A stretch of 56,211 nucleotides of DNA, from assembly GCA_030605795.1 (NCBI GenBank), contig JAUWHR010000092.1:1-56211 (forward strand), read 5' to 3'. Of the stretch, positions 7,679 through 15,687 are shown piece after piece. The notes beneath the pieces were generated by a model. That model did no database searches and had not been told where the DNA came from. It worked only from the letters and a program-made list of their open reading frames with translations. Numbering within the stretch: the stretch's first letter is position 1; the number at the start of each line of letters is the position of its first letter. The position numbers and the translations under genes were made by a program. The stretch is from Anaerolineae bacterium (lineage in GTDB: Bacteria > Chloroflexota > Anaerolineae > Anaerolineales > E44-bin32).

Positions 7679-9481
7679 ATGACTGAGGCAACCATCCCAA
7701 CCCGCAAAGAACTTGCACCTGAACACACCTGGAACGCCCCCAGCGTCTTCCCCTCCGTCGAAGACTGGGAGGTCGAGTTCAAAAAAGTCTCGGATAGCTT
7801 ATCAGACTTGGGAAAGTTCCAGGGGCTCCTATCAGATGGCCCCGCCACACTTGCGGATGCCTTGGAGGTGTTCGACGACATGACCCGCCGTGTCGGCATA
7901 GTCTTCATCTACGCCGGCATGTCACACTACGTCGACACGACAGACCAGGAGGCGGCAGGAAGGTTCAGCAAGGCTCAAGGGTTGTATGGAAAAACTCTCG
8001 CCGCCATCGCCTACCTCGATCCGGAGCTTCTCAAAATCGGTGAAAGGACTCTCCGACAATGGGTGGTAGATGAGCCGCGCCTCACCATCTACGAACACTA
8101 TTTCAGCAACCTCTTCCGGAAGCAGGTGCATATCCGCTCCACGGAAGTTGAAGAGGTACTGGGTTTGCTCGCCGATCCTTTCTCAGGCGCCCGTTCCACC
8201 GCCAGAATGTTGACCGACGCCGATTTCAAATTCGAACCAGCCGTATCTAAAGACGGCCGCCAAGTATCGCTCACTCAGGGGACATTGGAGAAAATCCTCA
8301 CCGGAGCTGATCGCGAAGCTCGGCGCACAGCCTGGGAGAATTATGCAGACACCTACCTCGCCCATAAAAATACTCTGGCCAATAACTTAATCACCTCTAT
8401 CAAGCAGAATGTGTTCATGATGCATGCCCGTCGTCATAGTTCAACGCTCGAAGCGGCGCTTTTTGAACATAACATCCCGGTTGAGGTTTTCCACAATCTA
8501 ATCGACACCTTTCGCAAAAACATCCCAACATGGCACCGTTATTGGGCAATCCGGCGCGAAGCGCTCGGTGTGGAAACCTTGCATACTTATGATATCTGGG
8601 CGCCCCTCACTACAGACCAGCCCCATATCTCCTACGACCAAGCCGTCGATTGGATTTGCGACGGCTTAGCTCCGTTGGGCGACGAGTACACCGACCTGAT
8701 ACGAAAGGGGTGCCTTACCGACCGTTGGGTCGACATCTATCCCAACCAGGGTAAAACGGCAGGCGCCTTCTCACACGGTTCCCCCGGCACACATCCGTTC
8801 ATCGTCATGAGCTTCAACAATGACATCTTCAGCCTCAGCACACTTGCCCATGAGTTGGGACACTCCATGCATTCGTACCTGACCTGGCAGAACCAGCCGA
8901 TCGTTTATAGCCGTTATTCACTATTTGCAGCAGAGGTAGCCTCAAACTTCCACCAAGCAATGGTGAGAGCTTATCTCCTCGAGAAGGAAACCGATCCGCA
9001 ATTCCAGATCAGTTTGATTGAAGAGACGATGGATAACCTGCATCGTTATTTCTTCATCATGCCAACCTTAGCCCGCTTCGAACTGGAAGTACATGAGCGG
9101 GTTGAACGAGGCGAGGGGCTAACTGCCGAATCGATGATCGAGCTCATGGCCGATCTCATCAGTGAAGGTTACGGGGACGAGATGCACCTCGATCGTCAGC
9201 GCGATGGCATCACCTGGGCTACATTCTCGCATCTATACATGGATTATTATGTCTACCAATACGCGACTGGCATCTCCGGTGCGCATGCACTCGCCAACCG
9301 AATTCTTTCCGGAGAAGAGGGCGCGGCTCACAAATACCTAAATTTCTTGAACGCCGGCAGTTCAAATTACTCGTTAAATTTACTCGAGCTGGCAGGCGTC
9401 GAACTCACTACACCTCAAGCCGTGGAGGAAACTTTCGCCGTGTTGGCCGGTTATGTTGATAAATTGGAGCAATTAGTTTGA
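7679..9481 (+). CDS. pepF: M3 family oligoendopeptidase F
   Basis: This is a cytoplasmic zinc metallopeptidase that trims oligopeptides. The 600-residue length is typical. The N-terminal half is α-helical and begins with the family's 'TWNAPSVFPSVEDWE' text (about residues 18-32). The catalytic motif HELGHSMHS is at about residues 391-399, and the third zinc ligand Glu is expected in the following AAEVASNFHQAM segment (about 420). The C-terminal closing region YYVYQYATGISGA is intact. ATG 7679 has AGAGGAG eight bases upstream. Its TGA stop (9479-9481) lies inside the left end of an inverted-repeat element, so the last codons may have been set by that insertion. Confidence 0.93.
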   Translation: MTEATIPTRKELAPEHTWNAPSVFPSVEDWEVEFKKVSDSLSDLGKFQGLLSDGPATLADALEVFDDMTRRVGIVFIYAGMSHYVDTTDQEAAGRFSKAQGLYGKTLAAIAYLDPELLKIGERTLRQWVVDEPRLTIYEHYFSNLFRKQVHIRSTEVEEVLGLLADPFSGARSTARMLTDADFKFEPAVSKDGRQVSLTQGTLEKILTGADREARRTAWENYADTYLAHKNTLANNLITSIKQNVFMMHARRHSSTLEAALFEHNIPVEVFHNLIDTFRKNIPTWHRYWAIRREALGVETLHTYDIWAPLTTDQPHISYDQAVDWICDGLAPLGDEYTDLIRKGCLTDRWVDIYPNQGKTAGAFSHGSPGTHPFIVMSFNNDIFSLSTLAHELGHSMHSYLTWQNQPIVYSRYSLFAAEVASNFHQAMVRAYLLEKETDPQFQISLIEETMDNLHRYFFIMPTLARFELEVHERVERGEGLTAESMIELMADLISEGYGDEMHLDRQRDGITWATFSHLYMDYYVYQYATGISGAHALANRILSGEEGAAHKYLNFLNAGSSNYSLNLLELAGVELTTPQAVEETFAVLAGYVDKLEQLV

Positions 9482-9623
9482 CAATGTTAGATTTCACTCT
9501 AGGTGTCATTGCGAGGCGCGCTGTTTGCGCCGAAGCAGTCCCCTAGCGTGCTTGGAGATTGCTTCGCGGAGCCGAAGGTCCTGAGGTATCGAAGGGCTCG
9601 CAATGACAAATGTAACATTGTCC
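9478..9623. repeat. Inverted-repeat element, copy 1 (MITE-like)
   Basis: The element begins TTGACAATGTTAGATTT and ends with the reverse complement form AAATGTAACATTGTC. Inside are a second inverted pair GTCATTGCGAG/CTCGCAATGAC and a core GCGCGCTGTTTGCGCCGAAG. It is present again in opposite orientation at 55214-55347, where it lacks about 20 bases of the right half. No ORF is seen inside. It overlaps the pepF stop codon. TTAGTT occurs on both sides (9473-9478 and about 9625-9630) and may be a target duplication. Confidence 0.75.
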
Positions 9624-9744
9624 AGTTAGTTAAGTACGATTGAGATAAAGAGCACCGCGTGGGAACCCACTCAACTGAGCAGCTTGCCTTCATACCGGCC
9701 GAGCAACCACTCTACCGCAAATTCATACTCGTCTTATACTCCTT

Positions 9745-10590
9745 CTACTTTTCACTTGACGCCTGTACTTGCGCCTCCAGCACCGAGCCGAAAGCAGCTC
9801 CCACAAACACAATCACCCCAGAAAGGTAAATCCAAAGCAGCAAGCTTACTATAGAAGCCAATGACCCATATACCAAACCGTAATTATTTAAACCTGAGGT
9901 TATGAACCAAGCAAATATGCCCTTGGCAATTTGCCACAAAAACCCGGCAAGGGAAGCCCCTCCCAAAGCTGCCCGCCAAGTCACCGACCGATTTGGTAAT
10001 ATCCGATATAGCAACCCAAGCAGGAGCACTGTCACCCCCAAGTCCATCCCAAGACGCAACCAGCGCCATAAAGCGGAATTCGTTCCGGACCATGACCAAG
10101 GAATAAAAGCACCCAACCATACGGAAACAATGAACAGGGAACCTATTATCAAGACGGTTAAGATGGCCAACACACGACGGCGCCAGAACGAACGAGGTGA
10201 AGCTCCCCAGATCACATTAAGCGTCGATGAAAGTGAAATGAAGACCGCGGAGGCTGACCACAATAAAAGCACGCCACCAATCACCTCAATTGTGCCTCTA
10301 ACGCGCAACGTCTGATCGAGTATCACCCTCACGTTGCCTGCGATAGCTGGCAGCACCTCCTCAAGATAGCTATTCAGCGATCGCCGAATGCCCTGTAAGC
10401 TCAGCAAACGGCTACCGAGGAAGATGAGAAACAGAAGCAGTGGAAATAGAGAAAGCAACAGATGATAAGCCAGCCCCGCTGCACGCAAAGCGCACTCGTG
10501 CTCGATAAACACCTGATGCGATTCCTTAATTACCCGCCACACTCGAGCTAAATTAATTGAATTGGTCTTATTGGCCTCCCGCTCAACCAT
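9745..10590 (-). CDS. YihY/BrkB-family membrane protein
   Basis: This 281-residue inner-membrane protein has about six helices. The family opening is seen at residues 20-60 (the SHQVFIEHE, AAGLAYHLLLSLFPLLLFLI run). VIGGVLLLWSASAVFISLSSTLNVIWG lies near 100-130, and the closing helix pair has YGSLASIVSLLLWIYLSGVIVFVGA. Family members were once called ribonuclease BN, which is now considered wrong; the function is unknown. It follows prs by 37 bases on the same strand and may be the last gene of the mutase-meaB-prs transcript. ATG 10590 is accepted as start. Confidence 0.85.
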   Translation of the reverse strand: MVEREANKTNSINLARVWRVIKESHQVFIEHECALRAAGLAYHLLLSLFPLLLFLIFLGSRLLSLQGIRRSLNSYLEEVLPAIAGNVRVILDQTLRVRGTIEVIGGVLLLWSASAVFISLSSTLNVIWGASPRSFWRRRVLAILTVLIIGSLFIVSVWLGAFIPWSWSGTNSALWRWLRLGMDLGVTVLLLGLLYRILPNRSVTWRAALGGASLAGFLWQIAKGIFAWFITSGLNNYGLVYGSLASIVSLLLWIYLSGVIVFVGAAFGSVLEAQVQASSEK

Positions 10591-10627
10591 TGACTACTCT
10601 GTATTAGAAGATCCTATGATCCTCAAT

Positions 10628-11587
10628 TCACTCGTTGAACAATTCACCGACCGATCGACCCTCATGCGCCCGAAGTATCACTTCTCCCAATAAAGGTGCT
10701 ACTGAGAGTATGGTCATATTAGGCAAACGTTTGTCAGGTGGGATAAAAACTGTATTAGTAGTCACGATCTCTTTGATCGGCAACTTCGCCAGATCTTCGG
10801 TTGCTGATTGGACAAGTAATGGATGGGTGAACGAAAGGTATATATCCCGAGCCCCATGATCCTTGACAATCTTTACCGCTTCGCTCATGGAGCCTCCGGT
10901 GAGCACCTCGTCATCCACCAAGATCACGTCTTTCCCGGTCACATCACCAATCACTGTCGTCGCCCGAGCGCGCAGGTTCTCAACCCGGCGACGTTTTTCG
11001 ACGAACGCCAGCGGGACTCCAAGCTTAGCCGCGAAATTGCGCCCCTTCTTGGCGAAACCCAGATCGGCGGTGGCCACGACTACATCCTCCAGCTTCTTCT
11101 CTAGGAAATAGTCGCTCAGTATGTGAAAGGCGGTCAGGACATCACCGGGGATGGAGAAGAAGCCCTGAATTTGACCGGCGTGGAGGTCGATGGTCATGTA
11201 GCGGTCTGTCCCGGCGACTTCGATCATGTCCGCCACGAGTCGGGCGGTAATCGGTACCCGGGGCTGGTCCTTTTTATCTGATCGGGCGTAAGCCATGTAG
11301 GGAAAAACAGCCGTGATCCGCCCGGCTGAATCCCGCTTTAGGCAGTCGATGGTTATCAGCAACTCCATGATGTTCCGGTGTACTGGAGGATTCATCGATT
11401 GCACGATGTACACATCCTGTCCCCGAACGCTGCCGTGCAACCTCACGAAAAGGTTTTCATTCGGGAACTGGATCAGGTCATAGCTCTCCAGTGGTAAACC
11501 CAGATAATCGCTAATCTCCTGAGCCAGCTCTTGGCTGGCGCTGCCGGAAAAAAGTTTGATTTCACCGTAGCCAAACATCTTCCCCAT
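10628..11587 (-). CDS. prs: Ribose-phosphate pyrophosphokinase
   Basis: The enzyme makes PRPP from ribose 5-phosphate and ATP for nucleotide, His and Trp synthesis. From ATG 11587, one base after the meaB stop, it has 319 residues, the family norm; ATG 11578 (FGYGEIKLFSG) is also possible. Motifs seen are KLFSGSASQELAQEI (N-terminus), FPYMAYARSDKKDQPR, IDLHAGQIQGFF, the flexible-loop RRRVENLRAR region, and the PRPP loop VILVDDEVLTGGSM. In classical enzymes that loop reads DDMIDTGGT, so this one diverges at two or three positions while keeping the two acidic residues. The longer upstream reading overlapping meaB is rejected as out of family. Confidence 0.92.
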   Translation of the reverse strand: MGKMFGYGEIKLFSGSASQELAQEISDYLGLPLESYDLIQFPNENLFVRLHGSVRGQDVYIVQSMNPPVHRNIMELLITIDCLKRDSAGRITAVFPYMAYARSDKKDQPRVPITARLVADMIEVAGTDRYMTIDLHAGQIQGFFSIPGDVLTAFHILSDYFLEKKLEDVVVATADLGFAKKGRNFAAKLGVPLAFVEKRRRVENLRARATTVIGDVTGKDVILVDDEVLTGGSMSEAVKIVKDHGARDIYLSFTHPLLVQSATEDLAKLPIKEIVTTNTVFIPPDKRLPNMTILSVAPLLGEVILRAHEGRSVGELFNE

Positions 11588-11588
11588 C

Positions 11589-12620
11589 TTATTTTTTGCC
11601 CTCCGATTTGGCATGCCACTCATCTTCACCTTCCAACAACGCTGTGATCGCCTGACGGGGAGATAGTTTCCGAGTAAGCACTCGCTCCAGGGCTTCCTCG
11701 AATCGTCCATCAGGCTGGCGAGTCATAAATCGAGCGGTAAGATGATCTCGCAGAAGGAGCTCCATCTCCGATCGAATTCTTTCCCCCTCACGAACCCTCC
11801 ATTCGCTGGAGTCTCGCAAGTGAGAACGATGGCGGGCAATCTCTCGTGATAATTCTGGGATCCCTTCACCCTGTGTAGCTACGGTAGCCAACACTGGTGG
11901 ATCCCACATCACCCCATCTGCTTCCACCTCGTCCCGAATCAGGTAACCTCGCCCTTCCCGCGTGGGGCGAGCCATCTGCAACGTCGTCCGCAACACCCGT
12001 AAGGTATTATCTGCGCCATGAATATCCGCCTTGTTGACCACCAAGATATCAGCGATCTCCAGGATGCCGGCTTTGATCGCTTGTACCTCGTCACCCATGC
12101 CGGGAGCGCTGACGACAACCGTCGTATGAGCGGTACGAGCGATATCGACCTCGGCTTGGCCAGCCCCGACGGTTTCGATCAGGATGATATCAAAGCCAAC
12201 GGCGTCTAGCGCTTGGACCACCCCCGCGGTGGCCCTGGCCAAACCACCTAGCGCCCCCCGACTGGCCATGCTACGGATGAATACCCCTGGGTCACCGGCC
12301 AGATCACGCATTCGAATGCGATCACCGAGGATAGCACCACCACTAAAAGGGCTGCTGGGGTCAACAGCCACGACTGCAATCGTTTCACGCTCCGCTTCCT
12401 TCCCACCTTCTACTGAGCGCATGTGCAGCACGAGCCGGTTCACCAACGTCGACTTTCCCGTACCCGGTGCACCAGTCACACCCACTATATGCGCCCGACC
12501 TGTATGCGGGTACAAGTCGGACAGACAGTCCAAACCTACAAGCTCTTCATTTTCAATCTGGGTTAGGAGACGGGCAAATGCCAGGCGATCACCATCCATG
12601 AGCTTAGCAACCAGGCTCAT
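11589..12620 (-). CDS. meaB: MeaB/ArgK-family G protein chaperone of methylmalonyl-CoA mutase
   Basis: This GTPase loads and protects the B12 cofactor of methylmalonyl-CoA mutase or a related acyl-CoA mutase. Walker A is GAPGTGKST (about residues 52-60), followed by VDPSSPFSGGAILGDRIRM, the family's switch segment. IETVGAGQAEVDIA and the base-specificity motif VVNKAD also match. The start is taken at ATG 12620 (SLVAKLMDGD), 13 bases after the mutase-subunit stop and with AAGG-type ribosome-binding text between. A longer frame to 12683 would overlap that gene by 50 bases. The gene directly follows the cobalamin-binding subunit, which is the usual partnership. Corrinoid for it may be supplied by the btu importer. 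Confidence 0.92.
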   Translation of the reverse strand: MSLVAKLMDGDRLAFARLLTQIENEELVGLDCLSDLYPHTGRAHIVGVTGAPGTGKSTLVNRLVLHMRSVEGGKEAERETIAVVAVDPSSPFSGGAILGDRIRMRDLAGDPGVFIRSMASRGALGGLARATAGVVQALDAVGFDIILIETVGAGQAEVDIARTAHTTVVVSAPGMGDEVQAIKAGILEIADILVVNKADIHGADNTLRVLRTTLQMARPTREGRGYLIRDEVEADGVMWDPPVLATVATQGEGIPELSREIARHRSHLRDSSEWRVREGERIRSEMELLLRDHLTARFMTRQPDGRFEEALERVLTRKLSPRQAITALLEGEDEWHAKSEGKK

Positions 12621-12633
12621 CGTTACCTTGCCT

Positions 12634-13047
12634 TCAGCCTCGAGACGGGCCCGCGCCGACTGCCTCGATAAAAGCTTGGACAATGGTCTGGGTGCTGGTT
12701 CCAGGCCCGAAAATCGCGGCTACCCCCATCTCTTTCAAGCGTGGAATGTCCTCGTCAGGGATGATCCCGCCAACCATCACCTGGACATCCTGTTGTCCTT
12801 GTTGATGTAGCAACTCCAGCACCCGGGGCAAAAGCGCCATATGAGCGCCCGATAAAATTGATAGCCCAACGGCGTCGACATCCTCCTGCAAAGCCGCCTC
12901 GGCAATCATCTCCGGCGTCTGACGCAGCCCGGTGTAGATCACTTCCATCCCCGCATCACGCAGCGCTCTGGCGACAATCTTGGCGCCGCGATCATGACCA
13001 TCAAGCCCTGGCTTGGCGATCAGTACTCGTAATTTCTTACCGGTCAT
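12634..13047 (-). CDS. Cobalamin-binding subunit of an acyl-CoA mutase (McmA2-like)
   Basis: This 137-residue protein is only the B12-binding Rossmann-like domain of methylmalonyl-CoA mutase. The base-off/His-on motif DxHxxG is present as DGHDRG (about residues 17-22). Further family text is [25 protein letters not shown] and [11 protein letters not shown]. It needs a separate catalytic (TIM barrel) subunit, and no such gene lies in the window: upstream is a 355-base gap and a thioredoxin on the same strand. It could work with methylmalonyl-, ethylmalonyl- or isobutyryl-type mutases encoded elsewhere. ATG 13047 is used; its ribosome-binding site is weak. Confidence 0.9.
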   Translation of the reverse strand: MTGKKLRVLIAKPGLDGHDRGAKIVARALRDAGMEVIYTGLRQTPEMIAEAALQEDVDAVGLSILSGAHMALLPRVLELLHQQGQQDVQVMVGGIIPDEDIPRLKEMGVAAIFGPGTSTQTIVQAFIEAVGAGPSRG

Positions 13048-13402
13048 CGTAGTTATCCAAATGTCGAGAAGTATGGCCGCCGCGATTATACACCAGCCTG
13101 CTTATCACCGCCGATTAATAATGAAACCTCGCCTAAGCTGGTCAACCGAAATCAAATCCCCGTCATTTATGCGACGAGGTGTATGAGCCAGCCTCACTCT
13201 ATTCAGACACCAAACCAATAAGCGATGTCCTATACCTAGATAACGGTGGCAACTCCGTCATACGGACGGGACTCTCAACCACCCTCGATCTCTATGCCGT
13301 CGTGTCAGCGACTACTCGCCCTGTCCACAGCCATTGAGACGATCGGTTGTTGATCTAAGTATCAATCTCGGAAAAAGCCACCAAGTTTTCAAAATCCTCG
13401 GT
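13048..13402. other. Gene-free 355-bp stretch
   Basis: No open frame with a credible start, no tRNA and no strong hairpin was found between the thioredoxin stop and the mutase-subunit start. It may contain the promoter of the mutase-meaB-prs-yihY transcript, but no good -35/-10 pair was seen. Confidence 0.5.
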
Positions 13403-13732
13403 CTATAAACCCAGATAGGGATTTAGTTTATCAATAATTCGATTCTTTGGCACAAAACCTATCAGGCGCTCAACTGGCTCACCATCGACAAAAAGGATTA
13501 AAGTCGGGACTCCCAAGATGCCAAAGCTCATGGTAGTGTTGAGGTTGGCGTCGATGTCCAACTTGTAAACCTTGACCCTACCGTCCCATTCTTCAGCCAG
13601 CTCCTCCACGATCAGGTCCATTTGCTTGCAGGGATGACACCATTCGGCTCCAAAATCAACCAGCACCGGTTGAGATGCCTGCAGCACCTCGGTCTTAAAA
13701 GTATCGTCACTGATATCAGTAATAGCTACCAT
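13403..13732 (-). CDS. Thioredoxin-like protein with a WCHPC active site
   Basis: This is a 109-residue thioredoxin-fold disulfide oxidoreductase, presumably cytoplasmic (no signal peptide). The active site is WCHPC (about residues 30-34) rather than the usual WCGPC; His in this place is normally seen in oxidising DsbA-like or some atypical thioredoxins. The cis-proline segment GILGVPTLILF and the KLDIDANLNTTMSF strand are normal. The start is ATG 13732 with GGAGG six bases upstream; an upstream in-frame start at 13759 would include the ribosome-binding site itself. It stands alone, divergent from hrcA. Confidence 0.88.
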   Translation of the reverse strand: MVAITDISDDTFKTEVLQASQPVLVDFGAEWCHPCKQMDLIVEELAEEWDGRVKVYKLDIDANLNTTMSFGILGVPTLILFVDGEPVERLIGFVPKNRIIDKLNPYLGL

Positions 13733-13813
13733 CACTCCTCCATGCTCTAAGCTGGACAAATCTTGGCCGAGATACTACCGACGGTATCGGATTTTGTCAA
13801 CCCATAGTCCCGC

Positions 13814-13842
13814 TTGACGCCGCCGTTTGCCCATGGTATTAT
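13814..13842 (+). promoter_or_regulatory. hrcA operon promoter
   Basis: TTGACG, 17 bases, TATTAT: a near-consensus housekeeping promoter whose +1 would fall just before or at the CIRCE element. Confidence 0.8.
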
Positions 13843-13856
13843 GACTCGTCATGCAT

Positions 13857-13883
13857 TTAGCACTCTCCCATCGAGAGTGCTAA
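13857..13883 (+). promoter_or_regulatory. CIRCE operator (HrcA-binding)
   Basis: TTAGCACTC, nine bases, GAGTGCTAA: a perfect CIRCE inverted repeat, 19 bases before the hrcA start and just behind the promoter. HrcA, encoded next, should repress its own operon here. Confidence 0.97.
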
Positions 13884-13901
13884 ATTACCAAAGAGGTATG
13901 G

Positions 13902-14933
13902 GTGAAACCGATTAACGAACGCCAGGATACTATTCTGGCGCTTATCTTACACGAATACATAGATACAGCCAGACCGGTCGGGTCGAAACGGTTGGTGGAC
14001 AAGTATAGTCTTGAAGTTAGTCCCGCTACTGTCCGAAACGAGATGGCGGTATTGACCGAAGCCGGGTTGCTGCGTCAACCTCACACCTCTGCAGGCCGTG
14101 TGCCAACCGAGTCAGGCTACCGTTACTTCGTCCGACGTCTCCTTGGAGAGGCTGATCTACCACCGGCAGAGAAGCGCCTGATAAGCCACCAATTTCACCA
14201 AGCAACCGCTGACATTGATGAATGGGTTCAATTGGCGGCTTCTGTGCTCGCCCAACACTCAAGGGTCGCATCTCTAGCTACTACCCCCTGCCCCGAACGG
14301 GCAATTTTTAAACATCTGGAGTTGATATCGACCCAAGGCCGTCAGGTGCTGCTTATTTTGGTTCTTCAGGGCGGTGATGTTCGCCAGCAAATGCTAGTTC
14401 TGGCTGAAGCGACCGACCAAACCCACCTGGCGGAGGTGGCAGCCCAGATTACAAATGTTTGTTTAGGCAAGGACACAAACAAAGTCGCTCGCCAAGCAGA
14501 ACGCTTCCCCACCCTTGCCCAGGAGGTTACCCGCTTGGTGGCCGACGTCATGGCGCGGGCCGATGCTTTATGGACTGGAGATATCTACAGCGACGGCTTT
14601 ATAAATATGCTGTCACAGCCCGAGTTCGCTGACTCTCCGTCTGCACGCCACGCGTTGAGAGTGTTCGAAGAACGTAATTTCTTGGAAGAGGTACTAGCTA
14701 AAGTGCTCAGCCCAACCGTCGGTGGTATCCAGGTGGTCATCGCTGGTGAAGGAGCCTGGGAAGAACTTAAGGACTGCTCAATGCTCCTGACCCGCTACGG
14801 CGCACCCGGCTTTGCCACCGGTGCCCTTGGCGTACTTGGCCCGACGCGTATGGCTTATGGTCGTACAATCTCGACTATGCGGTACGTGGCCGGCCTGTTA
14901 AGTGACCTTGTGATAGAGACCTTTGCTGGATAA
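13902..14933 (+). CDS. hrcA: Heat-inducible transcription repressor HrcA
   Basis: This repressor binds CIRCE when GroEL is free. The GTG at 13902 has AGAGG seven bases upstream and gives 343 residues, the normal length. The N-terminal winged helix carries the family text RQDTILALILHEYIDTARPVGSK, then SLEVSPATVRNEMAVLTEAGLLRQPHTSAGRVPTE (read as two parts), about residues 5-70. The GAF-like core and the C-terminal GPTRMAYGRTISTMRYVAGLLSDL region are complete. First gene of hrcA-grpE-dnaK-dnaJ-prmA, 19 bases behind CIRCE; autoregulation is expected. Confidence 0.96.
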   Translation: MKPINERQDTILALILHEYIDTARPVGSKRLVDKYSLEVSPATVRNEMAVLTEAGLLRQPHTSAGRVPTESGYRYFVRRLLGEADLPPAEKRLISHQFHQATADIDEWVQLAASVLAQHSRVASLATTPCPERAIFKHLELISTQGRQVLLILVLQGGDVRQQMLVLAEATDQTHLAEVAAQITNVCLGKDTNKVARQAERFPTLAQEVTRLVADVMARADALWTGDIYSDGFINMLSQPEFADSPSARHALRVFEERNFLEEVLAKVLSPTVGGIQVVIAGEGAWEELKDCSMLLTRYGAPGFATGALGVLGPTRMAYGRTISTMRYVAGLLSDLVIETFAG

Positions 14934-15060
14934 GATGTAGAATGGGAAATCAGTCTAAGCCTCTGACGAAACGAGGCGAGCGATCGCTTACCATTATTTA
15001 TTTAATCGCATGAATGCCACTTCCCCGATTTTGATAAAGGGACAGAAATAGGGAGAACCA

Positions 15061-15675
15061 GTGACAAAGCGTAAGAAAAAATCCGACGATCAAAAACCGC
15101 CGGTGGAAGAGCAAGAACTTCTCACCACAGAACAAGCCAAGCTTGACCAGGAAGTATCGGAAGAGCCCTCAGAGCAAGTCCCATCTGACGAAATAGAAGC
15201 GATCGAGAAAAACTTTGAGGAATTACAATCTGAAATCGGGGCGCTACGCGCCCAAACAGACGAGTACCTTGACGGATGGCAACGCTCGCGAGCTGAGTTC
15301 GCCAACTATAAAAAGCGCGTTAAGCGTGAAAAAGAAGAAATGCGCGCCCAGGTTACCGGAGAGATCTTAACCCATTATCTCGGCGTTATCGACGACCTTG
15401 AACGGGCTCTGAAAGATCGACCGGTGGAAAGTGAAAGTAACGCCTGGGCCGAGGGAATTGAACTAATCTTCACCAAGCTTAAAACCATCCTCGAATCGGA
15501 GGGGGTCGAACCGATCGTGGCTGAAGGCAAAATCTTCGATCCAAACTTCCACGAAGCTGTCACTTATGAAGAGAATGACGATCACCGAGATGGAGAGGTG
15601 ATCGAAGTTATTCAAAGAGGGTATAAACTAGGCGACCGTGTACTTCGCCCGGCGATGGTGCGTGTGGCCAAGTAG
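15061..15675 (+). CDS. grpE: Nucleotide exchange factor GrpE
   Basis: GrpE releases ADP from DnaK. The GTG at 15061 has GGGAGA about five bases upstream; the protein has 204 residues. An acidic, poorly ordered N-terminus (to about 55) precedes a long coiled-coil (about 60-110, including the DEYLDGWQRSRAEFANYKKR signature). The C-terminal β-wing has NFHEAVTYEENDDHRDGEVIEVIQRGYKLGDRVLRPAMVRVAK (seen in parts). It is followed 12 bases later by dnaK, and its TAG stop overlaps the AGGAGG ribosome-binding site of dnaK. About 125 bases separate it from hrcA; no second CIRCE is seen there. Confidence 0.95.
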   Translation: MTKRKKKSDDQKPPVEEQELLTTEQAKLDQEVSEEPSEQVPSDEIEAIEKNFEELQSEIGALRAQTDEYLDGWQRSRAEFANYKKRVKREKEEMRAQVTGEILTHYLGVIDDLERALKDRPVESESNAWAEGIELIFTKLKTILESEGVEPIVAEGKIFDPNFHEAVTYEENDDHRDGEVIEVIQRGYKLGDRVLRPAMVRVAK

Positions 15676-15687
15676 GAGGCACTCAAT

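Noticed and set aside
9640..9740. A tRNA-like or small coding segment on the minus strand (reads EYEFAVEWLLGRYEGKLLS).
   Set aside because: No cloverleaf can be drawn, the coding piece is only about 20 codons between stops and it has no start.
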